Shown piece by piece: positions 34,141-43,152 of a stretch of 64,000 nt of DNA; position 1 is the first letter of the stretch; the number at the start of each line of letters is the position of its first letter. The stretch comes from Candidatus Anammoxibacter sp. GTDB taxonomy: Bacteria > Planctomycetota > Brocadiia > Brocadiales > Anammoxibacteraceae. Below the pieces are notes generated by a model. The model saw only the letters and a list, made by a program, of their open reading frames with translations, was not told where the DNA came from and made no database searches. The translations under genes were made by a program, and so were the position numbers. The stretch spans positions 1 to 64,000 of the forward strand of contig JAIQZO010000114.1 in assembly GCA_021777055.1 (NCBI GenBank), written 5' to 3'.

Positions 34141-34670
34141 ATGCGTAAACTTTCTAACTGGACTGTACTTATAGTAGATGATACCAAAGTAAATATCGAT
34201 ATCTTAGTTGCCGCCCTTGACAGTGAATATGCAATCAGCGCTGTAATGAATGGAGAGGTTGCACTGAAAGCTGTTAGCACTGCCCCACAGACTTGATTCT
34301 TTTGGATATTATGATGCAGGGTATGGATGGCTAAGAGGTTTGCCGTATGCTTAAGAGTAAACCTGAGACAAGCTGTGGAATTACAATAATATTTATTACA
34401 TCAATAAGTGAGATACAAAAGAAGACCAAGGGGTTTGAATTGTGAGCTGTAGACTATATTACTAAACCTTTTGAGGTAATGGAAGTCAATACCAGGGTAA
34501 AAACACATCTATCTTTGATGCTTGTAAGGAGTGAACTTGCAAACCAAAATATAATTCTTGAAGAAAAGGTAAAGGAACAAAATATTCTTACAACTAAAAA
34601 ACATTCTATCCTGCAATTATTAAATCATCTAAGGAATGGACATGTAATTTCCACATGCCCATTCCATCAT
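34141..34670 (+). pseudogene. Decayed copy of the receiver half of the RsbU-type regulator
   Basis: The DNA is clearly homologous to 32080-32550: MRKLSNWTVLIVDDTKVNIDIL, then ILLDIMMQGMDG, YITKPFEVMEVNTRVKTHLSL and RSELANQNIILEEKVKEQN. It has a frameshift near 34283-34300 and in-frame stops in DG*EVC (about 34331) and EL*AVD (about 34441). There is no phosphatase domain. It is a tandem partial duplicate of the upstream gene that has lost function. The hairpin at 34633-34665 follows. Confidence 0.85.
34633..34665. terminator. Hairpin between converging transcripts
   Basis: GGAATGGACATGT (34633-34645) pairs with ACATGCCCATTCC (34653-34665) with one mismatch and a 7-nt loop. It lies between the plus-strand regulatory cluster and the end of the minus-strand NHL gene. 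There is no clear U-run, so it may act as a weak or bidirectional terminator. Confidence 0.5.
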
Positions 34671-34696
34671 AGTTGTTTCAAATTTATCTTGCAACT

Positions 34697-37258
34697 TTAA
34701 GGTTTCACTGTAGCCATTAAACCCCAGGCATTTCCTGTATCATACGCCTCTCTATTAAATTCAAATTTGCCATTCTCGTTTGCAACGGCCCACGCAACCC
34801 AATCACGACCTCTGTTTATAGCGGTAATAGCAAATTCAATTACACCGTTATTGTCTGTAATCCCTTCTTCAGGCTCAACCTTAATAGACTGTTTAAGGCC
34901 TAACTTTCGCTTTGTTAAAACCTTTACCTCTACACCAGCTTTAGAATTTGTTAAACGTAATATACAATTTTCACTTTCACCTACATTTAAATCTAATCTT
35001 TCCAGACCAGTCCTTCCCATTTCAAAATCGCGGTCACAATTAAATGTAAACCGTTTACCAGATGGAGGTGTTGGCGTAGGAGTTACGGTTGTCGTCGGTG
35101 TTAGTGTTTGACTGGGCGTTGGTTGTGGTGTTACGTCAGGTGTTGGAGTAGGTTCTGCCCCAAAACTAACCTTCCGCACCCGGTTGTTCATTGTATCTGC
35201 AATATATATATTGCCTGCCGTGTCACCATAGACATCACTGGGAAGGTTTAGGGCTGCTAAAGTTGCAGGGCCGCCATCACCAAAAAAGTCTCTCGCTCCT
35301 GAACCTGCAATAGTGGTGATGATCCCGGAAGAATCAATCTTACGAATACGGTTATTATCTGTATCCGCAATAAACATATTGTCTGCGTTATCAATATAGA
35401 GACCCTTAGGGGTCGCTAATTCAGCCTCTGTTGCCGGACCTCCGTCTCCAAAAAACCCGAAATTTCCGGTCCCTGCAACCGTAGTAATAATTCCAGAACT
35501 GTCAATCTTACGTATACGGTTATTACCTGTATCAGAAACAAATATATTGCCGGCACTATCACCAAAAATGCCTTGAGGACCAAAGAAAGTAGCATCGATT
35601 GCTGGCCCACCATCACCACTAAATCTAAACTCCCCAGTTCCAGCAAAAGTACTGATAATTCCAGAAGCGTCAACCTTGCGAATAATATTATTACTTAGTT
35701 CAGTAATAAATAGATTTCCAGCATTATCAATAAATATCTCTGACGGATTTACTAATTCCCCTTCCGTTGCAGGCCCCCCGTCACCGGGAAACGCAAGCGC
35801 AGAAAATAATTGTAAAGCAGGTTTTGATGCCTTTCCCGGCAAACCTTCTTTTCCTTCACCGGCAAAATTAGTAATAATCCCGGAACTGTCCACCACACGA
35901 ATACGATTGTTACCAAAGTCAGCAAGAAACATGTTGCCTAAATTGTCAAAAAAAGTATCGGTAACAAAATTTAAACCAGCATCCGTTGCCGGCCCACCAT
36001 CACCAAAGTTTCCACATTCCGGTGTAAATCCACGACCAGCAACCCTTGTGATAATGCCAGATGTATCAACTTTGCGGATCCAACAAGCATTTCCTGAAAA
36101 AAACAGGTTACCTGAACTGTCAACAAAGATGCCATCAGTTTGCCCAATTGTGACATCTGTTGCCGGGCCGATAGTATCATCAAAGAAGGCATTACCATTA
36201 CCTGCAATCGTAGATATAATCCCCTCTTCTTGTTCCTGATCAGGTTCCCCGGCGGTAATCTTGCGAATACGATTATTAAATGTATCTGCAATAAATATAT
36301 TACCTTCACTATCAACAAATACACCCTCAGGCGAATTCAATTCAGCAACAGTTGCAGCAAAACCATCCCCTCTTGATCCAATATTTCCAGTACCAGCAAC
36401 TGTAGTAACTATTCCCGAAGTGTCCAGCTTACGAATACGGTGGTTATCAGTATCTGCAAAAAATATATTACCTTCGTTATCACTAAATATACCAGAAGGA
36501 CGATTTAAAGAAACACTTGTTGCAGGACCATCACCAATAAACCCACATACACCATTACCAACAATAGTTGTGATAATACCGGAGGCATCCACCTTCCGAA
36601 TTCTGCAAGCCTTTGTATCTGCAATAATCAAATTTCCTTCATTGTCAACAATTACACTTTCGGGAAAACTCATTGCCGTGCTTGTTGCAAGCATATCATC
36701 CCCAAAGAAAAGACATGGCAATTCATCATTCCCCGCCACTCTGGTAAAAGTACCAGAATTGTCTATTTTGTCAACGAAACAGCCATTCCCTCCTTCTGCG
36801 GCAAATATGTTCCCTGTACTATCTACAAATACACCCTCAAATCCTATAAATCCAATAGTAGCAGTATCTACAATAGTGGTAATGTTTCCCGATGTGTCAA
36901 TCTTGCTAATACCATCAAAGCCTGAAGCAACATACAAATTGTCAGAAGTATCAATAAAGAGACCCTGTGCGCCTATCTCAGCAAAAGTAGTAATGATACC
37001 AGAGGTATCAATCTTACGAATGCGATTGTTACCCGTGTCAGCAATAAATACATTCCCCTCACTATCAACAACTACCGCTTCAGGGTTTCCTAAAGTAGCA
37101 TCTGTAGCACTACTACCATCTCCGCTAAAGCTAAAATCACCATTACCTGCAATAGTAGAGATAATACCACCCTGTGCATTAGCTTTAACAGAAAAACTAG
37201 TTATTGTTACAATCATTAGCAACACAATCCCCAAATCAAATCTTGACATCTTACCCAT
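34697..37258 (-). CDS. Secreted NHL-repeat protein with Pro-Thr linker and C-terminal domain
   Basis: 853 residues with GGAGGG upstream of ATG. A signal peptide ends near ANAQ. About a dozen NHL-type units of 55-65 residues follow, each with GIFVDSEGNIFIADTGNNRIRKID-like text separated by GIITTVAGTG and DGGPAT. They should form beta-propellers. A Pro-Thr linker (about 700-740) leads to a roughly 110-residue domain with NCDRDFEMGRTGLERLDLNVGE and two short Cys-containing strands, likely an all-beta cell-surface domain. The same linker style occurs in two secreted proteins at 56-62 kb. Its upstream region is homologous to that of the DUF1326 gene. Role is unknown; an extracellular binding or scaffold protein is likely. 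Confidence 0.85.
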   Translation of the reverse strand: MGKMSRFDLGIVLLMIVTITSFSVKANAQGGIISTIAGNGDFSFSGDGSSATDATLGNPEAVVVDSEGNVFIADTGNNRIRKIDTSGIITTFAEIGAQGLFIDTSDNLYVASGFDGISKIDTSGNITTIVDTATIGFIGFEGVFVDSTGNIFAAEGGNGCFVDKIDNSGTFTRVAGNDELPCLFFGDDMLATSTAMSFPESVIVDNEGNLIIADTKACRIRKVDASGIITTIVGNGVCGFIGDGPATSVSLNRPSGIFSDNEGNIFFADTDNHRIRKLDTSGIVTTVAGTGNIGSRGDGFAATVAELNSPEGVFVDSEGNIFIADTFNNRIRKITAGEPDQEQEEGIISTIAGNGNAFFDDTIGPATDVTIGQTDGIFVDSSGNLFFSGNACWIRKVDTSGIITRVAGRGFTPECGNFGDGGPATDAGLNFVTDTFFDNLGNMFLADFGNNRIRVVDSSGIITNFAGEGKEGLPGKASKPALQLFSALAFPGDGGPATEGELVNPSEIFIDNAGNLFITELSNNIIRKVDASGIISTFAGTGEFRFSGDGGPAIDATFFGPQGIFGDSAGNIFVSDTGNNRIRKIDSSGIITTVAGTGNFGFFGDGGPATEAELATPKGLYIDNADNMFIADTDNNRIRKIDSSGIITTIAGSGARDFFGDGGPATLAALNLPSDVYGDTAGNIYIADTMNNRVRKVSFGAEPTPTPDVTPQPTPSQTLTPTTTVTPTPTPPSGKRFTFNCDRDFEMGRTGLERLDLNVGESENCILRLTNSKAGVEVKVLTKRKLGLKQSIKVEPEEGITDNNGVIEFAITAINRGRDWVAWAVANENGKFEFNREAYDTGNAWGLMATVKP

Positions 37259-38208
37259 AATGATTTCCCTCCTTTTTAGGTAATAGATACGTCAAACTTA
37301 TCTTCACAAAATTTTTGCACATAGAATTAATTATACCTTACAATTTAAAGTGCAAGCTTTGTCCTTTTACATTAACATTATCTGCATTGTAACTTTATGT
37401 ACCAACCGCGTTATTTTCATAAATCGTTTGCACGTTAACAGCCCAGACAAGATTCAAAAACAAAAAAAACATACATACACAAAGCAGAGTAAAAAGTAAT
37501 TTCTCTAGAAGAAACTGTTTTTTTCCACTCATAATATCGTACTCATAATAAATGGGAGAAAGTAATAGGCTTGATTATATAAGCTCATATATTGTAACAT
37601 TCAAACATAAACATTTACAAATAATCAACTTGCGCATTGAGAGTCATTATGCAATAAAAGACCAAATATCCATCCTATATTAGGGATATATTTATAAACC
37701 AACACCACATCTTTTACTTTCTGTTTTCATCTTTCACTAATTTTATTTCTTAAGCTAAAAAATTCAATAATTAAATCAATACTCTCGTTAATAAACTCTT
37801 CAACGAAAACTCATCCCTACCAACATACTTAGGCTCTCTTATTAAGGCAAGTTAACTTTTTTTATCAAGATGGCCAACATAAAATATAAAGGTAATTGTG
37901 TAATACATTGATTGATTTAACAGAAAATGGTGGACCAATTATCAACAATCTGTTTATCTTACATATTCTGTTTTACATTTTATCTTAATTGATCCAAATG
38001 TGTTAAGCCTGAGACAATTGAAGAGAGGGTAAATCATGGCTGTATTTGTTAAAAATCAAGATCTTATATGGAGTACGGCCTAATAATCAAGACAACCTGT
38101 CCGTCAACAAGGTGCTGGTTGGGGCTATCATTAAGGGTGGTCTAACGCTATTCCTCAAGAAAACAAACCTTCTTATAGCTCTGATTAATTAATTTGTTAA
38201 CCCCAGGT
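37259..38208. other. Intergenic region with duplicated leader and a possible decayed small gene
   Basis: The first 380 bp is the leader shared with the DUF1326 gene (blocks 37328-37399 and 37540-37632). The rest is AT-rich. At 38037-38084 a 15-codon frame (MAVFVKNQDLIWSTA) follows a GAGAGGG site, and a second frame continues to about 38192 with GAIIKGGLTLFLKKTNLLIALIN. Together they might be a small gene with a frameshift, but the evidence is weak. Confidence 0.45.
37328..37632 (-). promoter_or_regulatory. Upstream region shared with the DUF1326 gene
   Basis: Contains GAATTA...TTATACCTTACAATTT, ATTAACATTATCTGCATTG-TAACTTTATG, and further upstream ACTCATAATAAA and ATATTGTAACATTCAAAC-ATAAACATTTACAAATAA. 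The same blocks in the same order occur at 27067-27334. The similarity extends over about 300 bp with diverged stretches between. Confidence 0.55.
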
Positions 38209-39021
38209 TTATTTGAGATGATATTTAGTTCCTGGAATCACTGGCCGTAATGCTGCAACATCTTCCTTATATTGTTTTAATATTTCAGAAAATAACGCAG
38301 ACGCTGATTTTGGAAATGGTAAATGACTATATTTAATTGTATATTTGCGGTTATCTGATGGTTGGTTATTTTCTATTATTCTTTGATAACCGGCGATCCA
38401 GTCATCATAGTGTTCCTGTAATTGTAAGGACGCCACTCTTAACTCAGGTGGAATTAAAAGATTTTTAGTTGTTAAAATGGTTGAGGTTGTTAGATTACCT
38501 TCGTATATTGATTTTATTTCGATGAATTTCTTAGTTTCTTTCCATCTTTTGTAAGCGTCATTCGTCTTCTTAAGGCTTATTGTGACTGGATATAATAATT
38601 CATCAATTATCAAGCTCTTATGTCGGACCATGTCTTCATATGCACGTTCCCAAATATTTCTTGTAGATTTAGAACTAGAAGCTTTACCTATTTTCTTGAA
38701 AAGAGCTTGGTTTATTTGTGGTGGAAAACTTGCTTCCATTACATTTTTTATTCTAGTACTTTCTTCAATGTTATTTGAAAATATTTTATCCATGTGTTTT
38801 GAGACAAAATCTATTGATTTAAAGTGCCAATTTCTCTCAATTTCTAATGTCTTAAGCTGTAGTTCTTTTGTCTTTTGAATCAGTTCCTTTTCCTTCTGTA
38901 TTGTAGTAATTGACAACTCATTCGTATTATCAATGTGGGTAATATATATTTGGGTTGCAGATACGATAATCGCAAGAATTGATGCAAATGCTGTTATTTG
39001 AGTAACAGTAAAGTTGTTCAT
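38209..39021 (-). CDS. Hypothetical protein with one membrane helix and coiled coil
   Basis: 270 residues from ATG at 39021; a longer reading from 39162 would start in unrelated upstream sequence. The N-terminus MNNFTVTQITAFASILAIIVSATQIYI is one membrane segment. A coiled coil (ELSITTIQKEKELIQKTKEL) and a helical domain follow. No family recognised. It is the last of five minus-strand genes that look like separately acquired cassettes. The hairpin CGTTGGCTG/CAGCCAACG at 39080-39110 lies upstream and may belong to a recombination site. Confidence 0.7.
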   Translation of the reverse strand: MNNFTVTQITAFASILAIIVSATQIYITHIDNTNELSITTIQKEKELIQKTKELQLKTLEIERNWHFKSIDFVSKHMDKIFSNNIEESTRIKNVMEASFPPQINQALFKKIGKASSSKSTRNIWERAYEDMVRHKSLIIDELLYPVTISLKKTNDAYKRWKETKKFIEIKSIYEGNLTTSTILTTKNLLIPPELRVASLQLQEHYDDWIAGYQRIIENNQPSDNRKYTIKYSHLPFPKSASALFSEILKQYKEDVAALRPVIPGTKYHLK

Positions 39022-39231
39022 GTCTTTAGTGTATAATATTAAACCTTTGTTTGATAATTGCCTGCTATTTAACCGAGCGTTGGCTGACGCGAATCGGCAG
39101 CCAACGTAAAGTTCAACTACAAAAAGCCAGGAATGCTTAGGTAGGATAACTGCACCCGACAATAACTATACTTAGATATACCGTTTAAACGACCTGTTTA
39201 TTGTCAGCTAAACGTATGCTAATGTAATTTT

Positions 39232-40008
39232 TTAAAATTTTATTTTCATTAAGTCAGGATGTAAAAACTTGTAGTTCAAAAGCTGCTTCACCTTTTTGTT
39301 ACTGACTATTTTAAAGGACTTAGAGGCCGAGTTTGCAAACTCTGGGGCGGCGCCCATTATGGATTTAGCTGCTTGAGTATAAAATTCCCTTTTTGTAGGA
39401 TGTGTATCTGCACAACAATTAAAAACCTCACCCCAAACTTCTTTTTCGACAATTTGACTGATAATTTTAATACAGTCATCACGATGAATAAGATTTACAT
39501 TAGAGTCAGGATTTTGAACAAGCCTTCCTTTGCTGAAAAACTTTCCAGGGTTTCGAGAGTAACCTATTAATCCTCCAAACCTGACAATAGTGGTTTTGAA
39601 TTTACCGCAGTTTCTAAACAGATTTTCAATTTTCAATAAAGGACTCTGTGTTGATTCTTCACCGTCTGATTCTAATATAATTTTATTATTGTAATCATAA
39701 ACTGAGGTAGAACTAACAAATAATACTTTCCCAATTTCAGATTTTTCAATCTCTTTTATTAGGTTTCGAAAACCATCTATGTTTTTTGATGTGATGTTAA
39801 TTATTAAGGCATTTGCTTTAAGGAAGGTTTGGATATTACATTGGAACATCTCAATATCAATAATGAATGGATCAAGATTGATAGACTTTAGATCTGGTAT
39901 GCGATTCTCTGATGTTGTAGAAGCTTTTACATTGTGCCCCATCAAAATAAAATGCTCAGCTAATGGTAGCCCTAGCCAACCACTTCCTAATATGCTTATT
40001 GTTTTAAT
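39232..40008 (-). CDS. NAD-dependent epimerase/dehydratase-like protein with a probable ATT start
   Basis: 258 residues if translated from ATT at 40008. The Rossmann motif ILGSGWLGLPLAEHF lies before the first ATG/TTG (39945), so a later start would remove the NAD-binding loop. In-frame codons further upstream include no ATG, GTG or TTG, and AGGAG lies 5 nt before ATT. The sequence continues with VLFVSSTSVYDYNNK (SDR Ser/Tyr region), VRFGGLIGYSRNPG and NLIHRDDCIKII, typical of YeeZ/nucleoside-diphosphate-sugar epimerase relatives. Substrate unknown. It resembles proteins of Gammaproteobacteria, fitting transfer as a cassette. Confidence 0.75.
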   Translation of the reverse strand: MKTISILGSGWLGLPLAEHFILMGHNVKASTTSENRIPDLKSINLDPFIIDIEMFQCNIQTFLKANALIINITSKNIDGFRNLIKEIEKSEIGKVLFVSSTSVYDYNNKIILESDGEESTQSPLLKIENLFRNCGKFKTTIVRFGGLIGYSRNPGKFFSKGRLVQNPDSNVNLIHRDDCIKIISQIVEKEVWGEVFNCCADTHPTKREFYTQAAKSIMGAAPEFANSASKSFKIVSNKKVKQLLNYKFLHPDLMKIKF

Positions 40009-40103
40009 AGTTGCTCCTATTCTTGTTAAAAAGAACGAAAATACATTAAAATAGAATGATTACTATGGCACATAATGCCCAGTTAAGGTACACACCCATT
40101 TAA

Positions 40104-40133
40104 CTCGTAACAAGGCTGAAGCCTTGTTACGAG
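40104..40133. repeat. Perfect 30-bp palindrome
   Basis: CTCGTAACAAGGCT and AGCCTTGTTACGAG flank GA. It lies in the gap between two cassette-like genes and is similar in layout to the palindromes at 5160-5183, 5258-5287 and 10608-10633. Whether it belongs to the cassette recombination site or is an independent REP-like insertion is unclear. Confidence 0.7.
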
Positions 40134-40218
40134 TCTCAAGGATTTTGATCGAAGTTGCAGAGACTTCTCTCCGTGGGCTTGAACCTATTGTTCGGACCCA
40201 CACTTAGCTATTGAGTTG

Positions 40219-40866
40219 TTATTTGATAAAAATTTCATCAAGTCGAAACCATTCTAACGCCTGCCCAGGTTGTCGGCTTACCTGTACCATTTTAGCGGCT
40301 ACTTGCTCACCAGAAATTGGGCGAAAGCGCTTCAGCCAGGGAATGTTGCATAAAACAGGCAACGCCCAGCTACCAAGTTTTTCTCCCAAGCGAAAGTCTG
40401 CTCGCTGACCAATCAACAGTGAAGGCTGAAATATGCTTATACGCTCAAAAGGCAAAGATTTAATTCTCTGTTCCAGTTCACCCTTCATCTTTAGATAGGG
40501 ATTTCTACTTTGATCATTAGCAGCGCTGGACGAGACCAAAAGATAATGACGTAGACCATTGTCAGCTGCCAGTTGTGCTGCTTTAAATTGGTAATCAAGG
40601 TCCACTTTACGTTGAGCAGTGATAGAGCCAGCTTGCTGAAGTGTTGTTCCAAGACATGAGAACAAAAAATCTGCGCTAAACGATGAAGCGTGATCCTCTA
40701 AATGATCGAACTCCACGACTTGATTAAAAACTTTTGAAGATGAATGTTTGGCTGGACGACGGGTAAGCGTAATGACTTTGTTGATATGACCAGCATCTGC
40801 CAGTTGGTCTACTAATGCCCGACCAACCAAACCGGTAGCACCTATAACTATGGCTATTTTGTCCAT
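40219..40866 (-). CDS. NAD(P)H-binding oxidoreductase (HTATIP2/YbjT-like)
   Basis: 215 residues. Rossmann fold with IVIGATGLVGRALVDQL, VISLTRRP-like second strand, the SDR-like LLVSSSAAND and YLKMKGELEQRIKSL, a catalytic-type Tyr/Lys region, then FERISIFQPSLLIGQR. These are the features of the atypical SDR5 family around HTATIP2/Mia40-like oxidoreductases. Base composition is richer in GC than neighbours, and codon use differs from the AT-rich host. The TAA stop lies within AAATAACAAC, an attC-like start. I infer a transferred gene of gammaproteobacterial origin. Confidence 0.75.
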   Translation of the reverse strand: MDKIAIVIGATGLVGRALVDQLADAGHINKVITLTRRPAKHSSSKVFNQVVEFDHLEDHASSFSADFLFSCLGTTLQQAGSITAQRKVDLDYQFKAAQLAADNGLRHYLLVSSSAANDQSRNPYLKMKGELEQRIKSLPFERISIFQPSLLIGQRADFRLGEKLGSWALPVLCNIPWLKRFRPISGEQVAAKMVQVSRQPGQALEWFRLDEIFIK

Positions 40867-40995
40867 AAAGCCCTCTTTATCTAATACCCTTAATTAACGA
40901 AAAAATATTTAGAACGGCTGAGTTGTTAGCAATATAAAGAGCAGAGTCAATTCACGGATAGTCCTAACGCATGGATCAGAGGTTTGTTATGCGTT

Positions 40996-41685
40996 TCATA
41001 GCCACGCCATTAGCTCACTTAAAGCAGTAGATTTATTTATATACGGCTCATTAATTTTTTTTGCATTCTCCTGGGTGAAAATTAGAAGCTTTTTTAACGA
41101 CCAAGATTCAATATCGTTAGAACCTCCCTTATGCTCTCCAGAAACATAGCCCCACATATGCTGAACTGCATTTCTGATGCCTCCTTCTGTTGGAGGAATC
41201 CTGAGAATTTCTACCAGCTCCAAAGCTAAACTTTCAAAACTGATTTTCCGACTAGAAATACCACGTCCTATTTTTTTATACTTGTTTTGATCACGAGCCA
41301 ACACTGAATACTTATGTTGACGCCATAATTCTTGTTCGTTATTAGGTAACGGAATTCTTCCTTCTTCTTTTTCCTTATACTTTTCTTTAAGTAACTGAAA
41401 TTGAATATGGGGCTTATCAATGTATAACAAAGGCCAATTTCCCTTGTTTGATCTAGTTTTTACAGGAGAATTATCTACATACCCTCTCAAATCCATTTCA
41501 CATACAAGTTCCCGATGGCGTTGTTTAATCGCCCAACCATATCCTATCCAGCGCATAGTTTCTGGATGACAAGAATAACCTTTTTTACCATTTACGATAA
41601 TAGAGACCAAACCATGTAGCTCTCTATGCTCGCCGAGCAAACTTTGACGGTTTAAATAGCCTGGATGAATGTCCCAAATTCTCAT
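40996..41685 (-). CDS. Pyrimidine-dimer DNA glycosylase-like protein fused to a DUF1722 (YbgA) domain
   Basis: 229 residues. N-terminal MRIWDIHPGYLNRQSLLGEH and ELHGLVSIIVNGKKGYSCHPE match the Pyr_excise (T4 endonuclease V-like) domain, with the reactive N-terminal region intact. The C-terminal part (WRQHKYSVLARDQNKYKKIG) matches DUF1722/YbgA. Such fusions are found in many bacteria, and the family may repair UV or other base damage. The TGA stop is followed directly by AACGCATAACAAACC, an attC-like element, and a strong attC-like structure (41699-41793) lies before its start. It thus looks like a complete integron cassette. Confidence 0.82.
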   Translation of the reverse strand: MRIWDIHPGYLNRQSLLGEHRELHGLVSIIVNGKKGYSCHPETMRWIGYGWAIKQRHRELVCEMDLRGYVDNSPVKTRSNKGNWPLLYIDKPHIQFQLLKEKYKEKEEGRIPLPNNEQELWRQHKYSVLARDQNKYKKIGRGISSRKISFESLALELVEILRIPPTEGGIRNAVQHMWGYVSGEHKGGSNDIESWSLKKLLIFTQENAKKINEPYINKSTALSELMAWL

Positions 41686-41698
41686 AATTTTATTTTAC

Positions 41699-41793
41699 GC
41701 ATAACGGCTCCATCACCGGCGGAAACAGAGCGCAGCGAAGTTGCCGTCCGTGTGCAGCGCCTTGTCAGGCGCAACTCGAACCACCCGTTATCC
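41699..41793 (-). other. attC-like recombination site
   Basis: About 95 bp with outer arms GCATAACGG and CCGTTAT, and inner CGCCTGACAAGGCG and CTCTGTTTCCGCCGGTGATG-type sequence. On the minus strand it begins just after the CPBP-protease stop and ends GTTATGC, 14 bp before the glycosylase ATG. The GC content is about 60%, far above the surroundings. Layout and sequence are typical of integron attC sites. Confidence 0.65.
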
Positions 41794-41810
41794 AGCCAAC
41801 TACTCCAATC

Positions 41811-42656
41811 CTATTTATCCATTGAACTTTCAATACAGATTAGCTCTTTTTGAAAGAAGAAACTCCGATTATTCAGCACGATTATCGTCGTCAGCACAAG
41901 CAACAAAATCGTTTGAATAATTTTGCTATCAGGATGTGTAGAAAATATCTCGTTGAAGAATCCAGCTGTAATATGAAAGACCGTTACGATAATGATATTT
42001 CGACCTGTCTTGTAGTACAGCCAGTTCATCAGTAAAACAAAAGGAATAATGCTTACAAGAAAATTGACACCATATATCCAGCTAGTCTCAACAATATTGC
42101 TTTGATAATAATCGCGTATGGTGGCTAGTGGCATATGCCAAATACCCCAAAACACACCAAAGAGCAAAGACGTTTTGAATAAATTCATTCTGTTTCTCAG
42201 GCAATCGGTTCCATACGTGCGCCATCCTAGTTCTTCCAGAATAGGTGCAATAATCAGCATAAACCATACAGGGAAGATCCCCGACGTAAATGTGAAATGT
42301 CCGGTGATGACGAATTGGGATGAACTGTACCCAAAAAGAAGCGAAATAGCCTGAGCCAGTAAGATGCTCGCAGGCATTAGGCTGCAAGCGATAAGAATAT
42401 AGATCGATTTTACAGACTTGAAGTTGAAGAACCTCCTATAGGCATCTGTCCGTAATTCAGAATCTTTCCTGATAAGACAATACGAGACACCAACTGGCCC
42501 CAATAGTCCGCTAAATGCCGTAACACTTGCAATTACCAAGTACTGATTAGAATAGGGTGTAATGTGACTAATGAACCCAGCAACGAACCAGAATGTCCAG
42601 GGAATAATTGTTGCTAGACAATAGAACAAAATTGGGTGTTTGTACTTCTCAATCAT
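41811..42656 (-). CDS. CPBP-family intramembrane metalloprotease (CAAX/abortive-infection type)
   Basis: 281 residues from ATG at 42656. Seven or eight membrane segments are visible. The CPBP catalytic motifs are EELGWRTYGTDCL (Glu-Glu-x3-Arg) and FGVFWGIWHMPLA (second-motif His), with the final VTVFHITAGFF His region. These proteins cleave prenylated or other membrane substrates and occur in bacteriocin immunity, phage defence and stress roles. A GTTAGGC core site lies about 30 bp before the start, in a segment also present before the methyltransferase at 51392. It is the first gene of the minus-strand cassette-like series. Confidence 0.82.
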   Translation of the reverse strand: MIEKYKHPILFYCLATIIPWTFWFVAGFISHITPYSNQYLVIASVTAFSGLLGPVGVSYCLIRKDSELRTDAYRRFFNFKSVKSIYILIACSLMPASILLAQAISLLFGYSSSQFVITGHFTFTSGIFPVWFMLIIAPILEELGWRTYGTDCLRNRMNLFKTSLLFGVFWGIWHMPLATIRDYYQSNIVETSWIYGVNFLVSIIPFVLLMNWLYYKTGRNIIIVTVFHITAGFFNEIFSTHPDSKIIQTILLLVLTTIIVLNNRSFFFQKELICIESSMDK

Positions 42657-42689
42657 CGCGTTTTCGCCTCTGCCACTATATTTACACTC

Positions 42690-42733
42690 GCCTAACATCG
42701 AATTGAGCGGTTTATCTGTTCAAATAACTGGTT
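42690..42733 (-). other. attC-like 3' end upstream of the CPBP protease gene
   Basis: On the minus strand it reads AACCGCTCAATTCGATG-TTAGGC, ending in the canonical GTTRRRY core site. The 44-bp block is nearly identical to 52162-52205 upstream of the methyltransferase. The two genes therefore probably shared one attC family. Confidence 0.55.
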
Positions 42734-43152
42734 GTGGATTCTATTTCACACTGAAAGATATTGCCAGTTAATTTTTAATTCTAGCTTACCGTTGTAACAA
42801 GTTTCTTGCTCTTATAAACTCCTCAAATCGAGGCCCCAAGTCAAATTGGTCTATGTTAAGATTAATAACATTTATTTGTGATATTTGTCAACGTTCCGTG
42901 GACGTTCCGTGTTTTTGCGTCTGGATATTTCGTACCAAACTTAATTAACCGTCTTCTTGTTATAACATGCATAGAAGAATATATCTCAAAAAGAGATATC
43001 AGTCGAACTTTAATTCAAAGGGAACTAATATCTTACCACTATTCTTTCGACTAGTGTATAGAAACTTTAGCTTAAACGTTCTAGTTTTTAATGATTTTGG
43101 GTGGGTAACTTTGGTATAGAGTTACTCAATCAAAACCCTAAAGAGCTGCATT
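42734..43152. other. AT-rich intergenic stretch
   Basis: I see no gene here. A direct doublet ACGTTCCGTGG/ACGTTCCGTGT occurs at about 42889-42910. The 5' half of the attC-like site upstream of the CPBP gene, if present, would lie in the first 100 bp, but I cannot define it. Confidence 0.4.

Noticed and set aside
36261-37283. 340-codon open frame on the plus strand
   Set aside because: It is antisense to the NHL-repeat gene and its regular composition (SxxPSLSTNTPSG) reflects the repeats on the other strand.
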